From NCBI GenBank assembly GCA_934045905.1, contig OW203765.1, positions 22,755,409 to 22,819,408 of the forward strand: a DNA stretch of 64,000 nucleotides, in the 5' to 3' direction. The translations under genes were made by a program, and so were the position numbers. Source of the stretch: Leuctra nigra. Taxonomy: Eukaryota; Arthropoda; Insecta; Plecoptera; Leuctridae. The notes under the pieces are model-generated. The model worked only from the letters and a program-made list of their open reading frames with translations, ran no database searches and had not been told where the DNA came from. Positions within the stretch are counted from its first letter, which is position 1, and each line of letters starts with the position of its first letter. Below, one piece after another: positions 32,540 through 43,500 of this stretch.

Positions 32540-35228
32540 GCATATGTATGAAATATGATTTTTACTGAATCCCTCAGTTAGGTGAATGTTAATAAATACC
32601 AACTGCAATGTGAAAAGATTTTCCTCGAGTGGGACTCGAACCCACGACCTTCCGATATCCAGTCAGATGCTCTACCAGCTGAGCTATCGAGGCAGTTCAC
32701 AGTGCAGCGGCTGTGTTCCAATATAAGCTGCGTTAGCAACTTACCGATTTTGAAGATAGGGTCAGAAGACCGTGAATTTCATCCACGTTTGACAACTGAC
32801 TAACTTCATTCGACTTGGTATTCTCATAAGCAGATGAGTGCGCATATGTATGAAATATGATTTTTACTGAATCCCTCAGTTAGGTGAATGTTAATAAATA
32901 CCAACTGCAATGTGAAAAGATTTTCCTCGAGTGGGACTCGAACCCACGACCTTCCGATATCCAGTCAGATGCTCTACCAGCTGAGCTATCGAGGCAGTTC
33001 ACAGTGCAGCGGCTGTGTTCCAATATAAGCTGCGTTAGCAACTTACCGATTTTGAAGATAGGGTCAGAAGACCGTGAATTTCATCCACGTTTGACAACTG
33101 ACTAACTTCATTCGACTTGGTATTCTCATAAGCAGATGAGTGCGCATATGTATGAAATATGATTTTTACTGAATCCCTCAGTTAGGTGAATGTTAATAAA
33201 TACCAACTGCAATGTGAAAAGATTTTCCTCGAGTGGGACTCGAACCCACGACCTTCCGATATCCAGTCAGATGCTCTACCAGCTGAGCTATCGAGGCAGT
33301 TCACAGTGCAGCGGCTGTGTTCCAATATAAGCTGCGTTAGCAACTTACCGATTTTGAAGATAGGGTCAGAAGACCGTGAATTTCATCCACGTTTGACAAC
33401 TGACTAACTTCATTCGACTTGGTATTCTCATAAGCAGATGAGTGCGCATATGTATGAAATATGATTTTTACTGAATCCCTCAGTTAGGTGAATGTTAATA
33501 AATACCAACTGCAATGTGAAAAGATTTTCCTCGAGTGGGACTCGAACCCACGACCTTCCGATATCCAGTCAGATGCTCTACCAGCTGAGCTATCGAGGCA
33601 GTTCACAGTGCAGCGGCTGTGTTCCAATATAAGCTGCGTTAGCAACTTACCGATTTTGAAGATAGGGTCAGAAGACCGTGAATTTCATCCACGTTTGACA
33701 ACTGACTAACTTCATTCGACTTGGTATTCTCATAAGCAGATGAGTGCGCATATGTATGAAATATGATTTTTACTGAATCCCTCAGTTAGGTGAATGTTAA
33801 TAAATACCAACTGCAATGTGAAAAGATTTTCCTCGAGTGGGACTCGAACCCACGACCTTCCGATATCCAGTCAGATGCTCTACCAGCTGAGCTATCGAGG
33901 CAGTTCACAGTGCAGCGGCTGTGTTCCAATATAAGCTGCGTTAGCAACTTACCGATTTTGAAGATAGGGTCAGAAGACCGTGAATTTCATCCACGTTTGA
34001 CAACTGACTAACTTCATTCGACTTGGTATTCTCATAAGCAGATGAGTGCGCATATGTATGAAATATGATTTTTACTGAATCCCTCAGTTAGGTGAATGTT
34101 AATAAATACCAACTGCAATGTGAAAAGATTTTCCTCGAGTGGGACTCGAACCCACGACCTTCCGATATCCAGTCAGATGCTCTACCAGCTGAGCTATCGA
34201 GGCAGTTCACAGTGCAGCGGCTGTGTTCCAATATAAGCTGCGTTAGCAACTTACCGATTTTGAAGATAGGGTCAGAAGACCGTGAATTTCATCCACGTTT
34301 GACAACTGACTAACTTCATTCGACTTGGTATTCTCATAAGCAGATGAGTGCGCATATGTATGAAATATGATTTTTACTGAATCCCTCAGTTAGGTGAATG
34401 TTAATAAATACCAACTGCAATGTGAAAAGATTTTCCTCGAGTGGGACTCGAACCCACGACCTTCCGATATCCAGTCAGATGCTCTACCAGCTGAGCTATC
34501 GAGGCAGTTCACAGTGCAGCGGCTGTGTTCCAATATAAGCTGCGTTAGCAACTTACCGATTTTGAAGATAGGGTCAGAAGACCGTGAATTTCATCCACGT
34601 TTGACAACTGACTAACTTCATTCGACTTGGTATTCTCATAAGCAGATGAGTGCGCATATGTATGAAATATGATTTTTACTGAATCCCTCAGTTAGGTGAA
34701 TGTTAATAAATACCAACTGCAATGTGAAAAGATTTTCCTCGAGTGGGACTCGAACCCACGACCTTCCGATATCCAGTCAGATGCTCTACCAGCTGAGCTA
34801 TCGAGGCAGTTCACAGTGCAGCGGCTGTGTTCCAATATAAGCTGCGTTAGCAACTTACCGATTTTGAAGATAGGGTCAGAAGACCGTGAATTTCATCCAC
34901 GTTTGACAACTGACTAACTTCATTCGACTTGGTATTCTCATAAGCAGATGAGTGCGCATATGTATGAAATATGATTTTTACTGAATCCCTCAGTTAGGTG
35001 AATGTTAATAAATACCAACTGCAATGTGAAAAGATTTTCCTCGAGTGGGACTCGAACCCACGACCTTCCGATATCCAGTCAGATGCTCTACCAGCTGAGC
35101 TATCGAGGCAGTTCACAGTGCAGCGGCTGTGTTCCAATATAAGCTGCGTTGGCAACTTACCGATTTTGAAGATAGGGTCAGAAGACCGTGAATTTCATCC
35201 ACGTTTGACAACTGACTAACTTCATTCG
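32540..35228. repeat. tandem array, nine 302-bp units
   Basis: Unit starts are spaced exactly 302 bp. Eight units are full length and the last lacks 29 bp at its right end. Copies look identical except one A-to-G change in the last (gttggcaac for gttagcaac at about 35150). Each unit contains one tRNA-shaped sequence on the minus strand. The array is bounded by AT repeats and a 31-bp direct repeat. The homogeneity implies recent amplification, ongoing gene conversion, or an assembly effect. Confidence 0.95.
32621..32693 (-). tRNA. tRNA-like sequence, anticodon loop CTGGATA (GGA), first of nine
   Basis: It folds as a 73-nt cloverleaf. The acceptor is GCCTCGA/TCGAGGA with a first-pair G-A mismatch. 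T8 A9 are present, D stem GCTC/GAGC, anticodon stem TCTGA/TCGGA, variable loop AGGTC, T stem GTGGG/CCCAC with loop TTCGAGT. The A box (TAGCTCAGCTGGTAGAGC) and B box (GGTTCGAGTCC) are intact. The 5' half resembles tRNA-Tyr. A GGA anticodon would read Ser UCC, but the short variable loop is not serine-like and U37 is odd, so translation function is doubtful. Further copies: 32923-32995, 33225-33297, 33527-33599, 33829-33901, 34131-34203, 34433-34505, 34735-34807, 35037-35109. Confidence 0.7.
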
Positions 35229-35257
35229 TAGCATAATACCGTATCATGTCTTTAATA
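35227..35257 (+). repeat. 31-bp direct repeat flanking the 302-bp array, right copy
   Basis: Identical to 32479-32509. Confidence 0.85.
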
Positions 35258-35430
35258 CCTAGTGGCTACGAGAACTTACATGAACATATATATATTTATT
35301 TATATATATTTATTATTTATTATATATGTTACCAGTTATTTTTCTTGGAAAAATATAAGTCATTATACCCTTGAGATATGTTGAATGATTATTTATTTGA
35401 TACGAAGGGATGTGCGTTGTGAAAAATATC

Positions 35431-35503
35431 CGACCGAACCGGGGCTCGAACCCGGGACCTCTCACTTGCCGGGTGAGAGCTCTACCAACTGAGCTACCCG
35501 GTC
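35431..35503 (-). tRNA. tRNA-like sequence, anticodon loop CCGGCAA (GGC)
   Basis: It forms a 73-nt cloverleaf. The acceptor is GACCGGG/TTCGGTC with two G-T pairs, D stem GCTC/GAGC, anticodon stem CTCAC/GTGAG, variable loop AGGTC, T stem CCGGG/CCCGG with loop TTCGAGC. Position 33 is C instead of the near-universal U, and a GGC anticodon (Ala) is not normal for animals. The gene is bracketed by a 10-bp inverted repeat gtgcgttgtg (35412-35421) and cacaacgcac (35522-35531). Probably a tRNA-derived repeat rather than a decoding tRNA. Confidence 0.6.
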
Positions 35504-35531
35504 GGACGAACGGACATTAGACACAACGCAC

Positions 35532-36106
35532 TGATGGCACCAAAAATGAAAATTGTGAAAATATTGACAAATCTTACATTTCAAGGGTATACTAGTACCT
35601 TAAATAATGGGAAAGGAACTGAATGTGGATTAAAATTATAGAAATACTTTTAATATTGAGGAGATATAATTATAATTTATTTCAAACATTGACATACACA
35701 CATACACCTGATTAGTGATTAATTTGTTAAAATACTACATTACATACTGTGAAATTAAATACGACTTTTGAGAATCTTCCGCAATGATATATTCAGTGTC
35801 AGAACTACAACATAATTATGGAAGACTTCTTTCACTTCTACACAACCATAAGATTATTAAAATCAACAATCTTTTAAAATTACATACAATATAAAATAAA
35901 TCTGTCATTATTTAATTTGGCAACTTAGTTTTGTACCTATTTTTTATATTTTTTATATTTCATAAAAGATAGACATTGCCTGATTATTCCAGGACAATAG
36001 CTTACAATTCATTTTAATTAATCATATATTACATAATTAATTTCGATAAATATTTACTTTGAAAAATATGCATAGTAGTTCTTCTATTCAGATTTCATAC
36101 TTATCG
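35532..36106. other. AT-rich intergenic sequence
   Basis: No gene or clear repeat seen between the tRNA-like gene and the hAT MITE. Confidence 0.5.
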
Positions 36107-36114
36107 CTTCCTTG

Positions 36115-36417
36115 CAGTGGTTAATTTGTAAAATAATAAGTGGGCGGACGCCCGGTGATGTCAGGGGAAACATTTGTGCTTACGAAAATATTGGGGGGTT
36201 TGGGGGGAGAGCCCCTCAATACAATGCGGGTCAGGGGAGCATAGCCCCGGGAAAATTTGGAATTCAGGATCAAATTTGGTGCCTTTTTTTGCAATTTGTA
36301 CACAATTTATAGCCAATTTTTACTTCTACGAAAAATAAGTGTGCGGACGGCATCCACCCTAAAAAAAAGAGTGTGAGGGGACGCGTCTGCCCTCGTCCGC
36401 CCCCAAATTAACCACTG
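36115..36417. mobile_element. hAT MITE, TSD CTTCCTTG
   Basis: The terminal inverted repeats CAGTGGTTAATTTG and CAAATTAACCACTG enclose 303 bp. The target CTTCCTTG is exactly duplicated at 36107-36114 and 36418-36425. The interior has G-rich gggggagagcccc text and no ORF of interest. Confidence 0.9.
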
Positions 36418-36425
36418 CTTCCTTG

Positions 36426-37556
36426 TACATACTTTGTACTTAATATCTGCACAAACACATTATTTATATAATTGTATAATATATTTTTTTTTATTTTTTA
36501 TTACTTTAATACAGATTCACAAAATCCCTCGAGATATGCTATAGAGTACCGACTGGATACAAGATAACCGACAACCAACGATGACAAGAATTGATATTTA
36601 CGTTGATTATTATTTAACTATTGAGCAAAGGGATAGGTTACCTATTATTGGATATGAGTGTGCACAGGTCAAAGGCAAATACATGTCAGTATCCAGCAAT
36701 ATCTGACACATTAGTTTCTGTCATGCAGAGAGAATTAAATATTACGTATAACGGTATGGAAAATAAGTTCTAGGCATGCTGTTCCTCACTCTGCTGTCTC
36801 AAAAATAAATACTCGTGGAGATGAGCAAAACTGTAAACATTACTATAACAATTATAATTCATTTCTACGATGGTAATATCCAGATGATGAAAACTAAACA
36901 TAGCATTCATAAAGCATTAATCAAATGTTAATCTATAATGTAAAATTTTTCTGTCAATCAAATGTATGGAAATTAAATAAGAAGAACTGTTACATGAGAC
37001 TAGTTGAGAGCGACAGAACAGAAAGAAATTCAAGTGTGACTTAACCATGCACTTCCTATCATCCTGACTTCACTGGAAATTTCCATAAAAATCTATTTTC
37101 TCAGAGACAAATTATTATAAATAATATAATACTTCATAATAATAAGTGTCACATATTTCTGTGCTTTATGTTTACAGGAAGCATATCATAAAATACCTCA
37201 TTGCAAATATTTTATGTTAATTAAAGATATTACAATTACAAATGATACCCAAGTAGGTTACCATTGACTGTTGCAAGATTTGAGTCATGAAGTTGCTTGA
37301 CTGAATATGTCGGTTATGGTAGAAAAAAGTAATTGAAATTAAATAGTTCCACCTCAAGTATTCTAATATTGTAATACCAACTAATAATTAAGAACTGTGC
37401 TACATATGAAATTCATCATCCAACTGCATGTAGCGTTTAACATAACATTATCAACTGTGAATGTAAGTACTTGCATAAACATCTGTTTCTGTCGGAAAGA
37501 AGTGGATCAAGTTATAACTCTCGAGGAAAGAGCTTTGCTCAACGTCAGGAACGGGA
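36426..37556. other. probable hig 3' UTR and downstream sequence
   Basis: AT-rich, no coding exon recognised. It lies directly downstream of the hig stop codon on the minus strand, so part is expected to be 3' UTR. Confidence 0.4.
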
Positions 37557-40500
37557 TTACCTGAGGGGGCGTTCCGTTGTTGTGGAGACACACGTCGGGA
37601 TCGCGTTGCTCCACTTGCCGTTGCGCAGGCAGCGCAGCATGGGCGTCCCGCGGAGGTCGTGGCCCTGGTCGCAGGTGAAGGTCACGCTCTCTCCGATGCG
37701 GTAGTAGAACTTGACGTCGGACATCCGGCCGTTGATCGTTGTGCCGGGGTACGAGCACGCCTGGATGCCTGCAAAATAAAACGAGAATAGGTAACTGTTT
37801 ATAAATGCAATTATTATTACCACAGAGCCTGTGGTAAGCAATTCTTGGCGGTAACAGCACTCTTAAATACAATTTTGGTATCCCTAAAGCCGTTGGCACA
37901 TTTGCACTTATCAATTATCTATTAATATGACAAGATGAGATGATGGTATTTTTTCATATTCTGACCCTTTAATGATCAAAAACTCAATAGTCAATACATA
38001 TTTGGATTGTGTAAGATGAAGGTAGATACCTACCTATAATGAAACATATCCACAAAGGAATTACAAAATTACTAAAAAAAAATAAACATCAATAAAAATA
38101 CGAGGATAAACCATGTTACTCATCTCTTCACTACGCAATATATTTTGCAAGTTGTTGGATGAGTGAGTACTCACACTTGGGCACGACGCCGCTCCACCTC
38201 GACGACTCCTGGCACGCGATGATCGGCTGTCCTTGCATCATGAATTCGGGATTGCAGTTGAACTGGATGACGTCGCCGGCCTTGTACGGTCCGCTACCCT
38301 GGATGTAGCCATTGTCGGGCGTCGGTGGAGCCGGGCACTGCACCTCTACAACACGACGCATCATTCAAACAGCGCCTTCACAAATACAGGGTTCACTGAG
38401 AGAATATTCTGTAAAATGAATTGGTTTTTTATATTTTCAAGAGTTTTTCACAACTCAACAATACTTTGGGATTTGAAATGCTATTATCATTAGTATTTAG
38501 TAGTATAATTACATAAATGTAATCTGAAATCTCTAATCAATGTGCAAAATATCTTTCCATAACAAAATTGAAAATATTGATAAATTTGTATTTCATTTCA
38601 ATTATTTTAAATTTGATTTGCAAATTTGGAATTCCATTTTCATTTTATTTTAAAATAAAACAATAACAAATGAAAATGTTTTTTAATGTGAAAGAAGCAT
38701 TGCAAAATCAAAATTAGTACAGAATATTGCTATAAAGCTAATTCAAAAAATACATTTTTTTCTTCTAAAAACCAGTGCAATACCAAACCTTGTTGACACA
38801 AACTGTTAGAAGTATGCTATCAAAAAGTTAACGAGATGAGTAACATATTACAGAAATGAACATACCTTCGAACTATTGAACTGGTTTCCAGAAGTAAGAG
38901 TTAAACAGACATCACAATGTGTAAAGAGACACTTACTGAATCTCGCGGGCGGCAGCGGTGAACTGAAACTCTTGTCGGAATCTCGTCGGGATTCAAAGCG
39001 CTCGCTCGGGAGTGCGCTCGTCCGTTACGCAGCCACCGTCGAGGCTCGTAGGAATACCAACTCTACATATAACGGACAACGCACTCGCGAGCTCTTACAC
39101 GAGATTTCAGTTCACCGCTCGCCACGTTATCTGACACGGGCTCCAGAGAAAGAGAATTTAGAAGCAAATCACCAGAACTTTGTTTCTACACTTTTATCAC
39201 ATTTCTTGCACTGGAGTGTCTTTTAATACATTAATACTATCTTCACAGGACGACAACACTACACCGGTGCTATCCTCTTGTGAGAATAGTTTAATTATGC
39301 TTCTAATTCCAGTACAATCAACTTCAAAGTGCGTGTCTCACGTTCAGCAAATCTGTATGCTTTTAGTGCGGTCACCATTTCAAAAATTTAATTTTTAGAG
39401 TTGGTATTCCTATCGAGGCGATTACAAATTCAATAAATCCAATTCAGTTGGTAGGAATATTGAAAAGTGCCTCGTTTTTAAGTAGATTTTATTAACTTCA
39501 GCGATATATATCATTGTACAATACTTTGGTACATAGAATAACATTTAATATAGAATACACAGATATAACGAACAGTGACGGATTCACATAGTTTAAGCAT
39601 CATTGCTAAGACCTGCCAGAGGTATTTGTAGGAATGATGATACAGAGCTCGATGAGCTAACGGAATGAAAATCCAGGAATATAGCAGTCTGCTTAAAAAT
39701 AGGAATGTATCATCTATAAATAAAATATATTATTATATCTCAAAATAAGAAATACTCCCCAATCTAGAAACTACGATAAGAAATTTGACAACTTCTATAA
39801 TACCTACTTGCTACATACGATATTAAGAATACGGCTGAGCATCATGACTAGCTTCTATGCATAGCAGTGCAGTCGAATAGGAAGAAGAGTTCCGCTGCTA
39901 ACGGTTGGAAGCGTATCGAAAGAAATAGGAAAGTAGAAATACTATATACCTAGATGGAGATCAGATAAAGCGCACACTTCTGACTGCCGATTCCGACAGT
40001 TTCCTACGCGAGCTCACGAGAAGCGACCGGCAACACGATGAGAGGAAACACTCAACGACAGTAGAATTCTTAAGACAGCTAGATGAGACGAAGAGACTAG
40101 ATATCTAGTAGCTACAAGACACTACATTTTTAAGTGTAAATCCAAGAAAACTTTCTTTTGAAGAGGAATAATCGACTGAGTAACATTCTATACCTACTCA
40201 AAACTCAATAAAAAATCTATCAGCAATACAATACTAAAGTTCAGCTCCTAAGGGCATACTTTCATTACCCAGCAATCTATTTCAGGAAACTTCTATCATG
40301 TATATTTAACAACTGATAAATATTCTGTAAAGAGCCTAGGTTTACAGAAAGACAGACTTGCTATGTGAGGAGGTTGCGGTGGGCGGGAAGGCCGGGAGTT
40401 TATCTCGATATACCTTGACAGTTGGGCAAAGGTGTGGACCAATCCCCTGACGGCTGACAGACCACCTCGACGGGCCCCCGCAGGCCGAAGCCCGCGCCGC

Positions 40501-43500
40501 AGCTGAAGACCGCTCGGCCGCCCACACCGCGGCTCAGTATGGACACCCGCAGGTGTGGGTCTGTCATGTTGGCCAACTCGGCGCACTCCACGCCTGTAAA
40601 CATTGCGCAGAGTTACGTGCGACGTTCCTCGTGCGGCGTTCGCATTCGTCATGGAGGCGCTGGAACCTGTTGCGACAGACGAGATCGGCAGTGGAACTGT
40701 CTTCGATAAACAGTTCTAAAGAGATTTCGAAGTCTTTTACAGAGTTGCAGGACCTTGCAAAGTGAAGTGGAAGGTCAGGAGAATGATTTCTCACAGAAAT
40801 TACATTTTTTCAGTAACTAACAAGTAACAAATCAAAAAATTCAAATTTCCATTGTTTAAGAACAATGAAAATGTGTTTTGCAACTGGGTAAAAACATTCT
40901 CTTCAACCTTCCCCTCAAACACGAATTCATGCCTCAAATACCAAAGTGTACTAACCGGTTCTGGAAACTTGAAGGAATCGGTTCGGAACCATTTTACCGG
41001 GTAAGCCCTAACCTAGACCTGCCTAATGTATCCACAACCCTGATTATCATGATGTTAAAACGAAACTGACATTCCCCTGGCGTAACCCTCCATCCAATAG
41101 TTCAGCAAAAGTTCGTAAACATTCTAAACAAATCGGCACACTCAATTTATTTACTAATCAAATAGTAATGGAAACGTGGCCAGCGAGATAATGTAAAGTA
41201 ACAACAATTGGGTATGGATTCCTAGATAATTTGCCTCGTTTAGATCCCGGTTGGAATTTGGTTCCAAATATATCGTCAGTTTAGTATTAAACCACTCAAC
41301 ATCTTTCAGAAGCAAGGAAGGAAGCAATGTCTACGTACTGGGATGCAATTCACCTGAAAGTAAAAATAGTGAAATAATAAATTATTAAAAGGTAAAAAAT
41401 ACAGCCAATATTAACACAATTTCTGCTGTTTTCACACCAAACTGTGAAAGACAATGAGGTACAGAAGAATTTTGGGACAAAGTTTTGTAATTATTTAAAC
41501 ATGATTAAAGATCAATGATCATTTAGAATAGATTCAAACTAACTACACTTTTTAAACAACTTATTTTAGGAAGTTAAAACATTTATCGGTATAACAACAA
41601 GTGATTGAACTGTGAAACTGTTGTAGGAGCAGAAAGGTTACTCACTCTCGCAGATGGGGAACGGCCCGCTCCAGTTGCCCGAGGGGAGGCAAGCCAGCTC
41701 CGGCGCTCCGATCAATGAGTTGCCGTTGTCGCAGTTGAAGAGGACGCGAGTGTTGAGCTTGGTGCTGGTCGTGCTGAGGATCAGTCCTTTGCGCGGAGGA
41801 ATCACTGGACAGTGCACGGCTGGAAGAAGGGTCATCAGCATCACCGTCAACCATCTGGACCGTCGTGGATCTGGACTTCATCCAGTTACTGAGCTACTGG
41901 GATGATTCCACTAATGTACCACATCAACCTTCCTCCCAACTGCACTTCGAGAGAAAGAGGATCCATGGGGAAACTGTGTGGTGTCAAAAGTCCACGCTTA
42001 ATTTATTGAATACTTCATTGCAAAAAAATAACAAAATACTATATTCAATTATGATGATTGATGATAATGATGATGATGATGATGATGATGAAGAAGAAGA
42101 TGGTTTATTCAATAAATACAAAACATTTACCTACAAATAATTTCACACCACTTAAATACAAAATGAGTAATGACCAAAATGGTAAAGCCCCATTTACACG
42201 GTAAAATTTCCTGTCAAATCTTTTATAAAATCTTTTCGTAAAATCTTTTAGTAAAATCTTTTACAGAAATAGAACATGTTTTATATCATAAAAGGTTTTA
42301 CAAAAATCTTTTACAGAAATAGAACATGTTTTATATCATAAAAGGTTTTACACAACCCTTTAACAAAACATTTTACGAAGATTTACCATCAAATTGGCTT
42401 GTTTACACGGTAAAATTTCTTTTACGAAAAGATTTTACAGGAAATTTTACCGTGTAAATGGGGCTTAAGCCTCTAGAAACAACTAAAAAATATTTAGAAC
42501 TAGGTATGTAGTTTTGTTTTGCCCCACATTAAATAAATAATATACTAAAAAACTAAATTTTGCTCCATTCTGACCATTATTATAAGCTTAGTATGAAGAC
42601 TTCCAAAAAATCTCCTTCATAACAAGTATAGGTAATTGTACAAATTACAAAAAACACTGACTGACATAATTCTTTTTCTTCAACCTTCACTTGAGGTCAT
42701 CCTATACATGGAATGAAGAAGACCCACCTTGTACGATGATGTCGACCGAGTGTTTGTGTCTCGTGGGCGTGATGCACGTGAACGTGCCGGTGTCGTCCTT
42801 GGTCGCGTGCTGGATGCTCAGGCGGTACTCGAGCTGCGCGTCCCTCGCTGCGTCTGTCACCCAGCCCTCGGGATATATCCTGAGACGTGGCACTCGGTTA
42901 GAAGAAGCAGAGAGGTGGCGGGAAACAGGAGGGATCCTACGTCGAGATAAATAAATAAATATCGTGACCCTGCTTCCAACTATTGTCGGGTCAGGGGGTG
43001 GGATGATCCCACCAATGTTCTAGGGCACTTGAGATCTCAGAGCCGACTTGCCAAGTCCGACACTCCACACTTCTTCAATCTCCTCTTCCACTTCTTCAGG
43101 CTCCTCTCTTTCCACCAGTTCCCTCCATCTCTCTCTGTCTTCCCACCACTTCTCTGTTGTCATTACTCCCCAACACACTCCTCTTTCTTCTGCGGCTGCC
43201 TCTATTCCGTTCATCCATTTAGTTCTAGGTCTTCATGCCTTTCTTCTGCCACCCATGGCTGCACGCTCTGCCTCTCTACATGGTATCCTCTCTTCTCCCA
43301 TCCTCTTCATATGTCCGTACCATCTTAGCCTCTCTTTTCCAAGTTTAAATCTAAATCTAAGTCGAGATATGACGTTTAATTATAAGATAATTGAATACTT
43401 GATTTTTATTTAAACTCAGCATAGAATATGTTCGTGTCATATTTTTCAAGAACCTTCGAACATCAAAAACTTATATTTTATTCTTCAGTCTTGAAAGGAA

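Noticed and set aside
32621..32693. Calling the array units functional tRNA-Ser(GGA) genes
   Set aside because: The body has a short variable loop, an unusual base 37 and an acceptor mismatch, and GGA is not a usual animal Ser anticodon; tRNA-like is the safer call.
32582..35219. Nine identical 73-aa plus-strand frames containing EWDSNPRPSDIQSDALPAEL
   Set aside because: This peptide is the antisense translation of the tRNA-like sequence, a well-known false ORF type; start and stop fall in non-coding spacer.
32540..35228. CRISPR-like array
   Set aside because: Units are 302 bp and wholly identical, with no variable spacers, in a eukaryotic genome.
38876..39226. 116-aa plus-strand frame as a gene
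   Set aside because: It overlaps an inverted-repeat-rich insert and has no recognisable domain.
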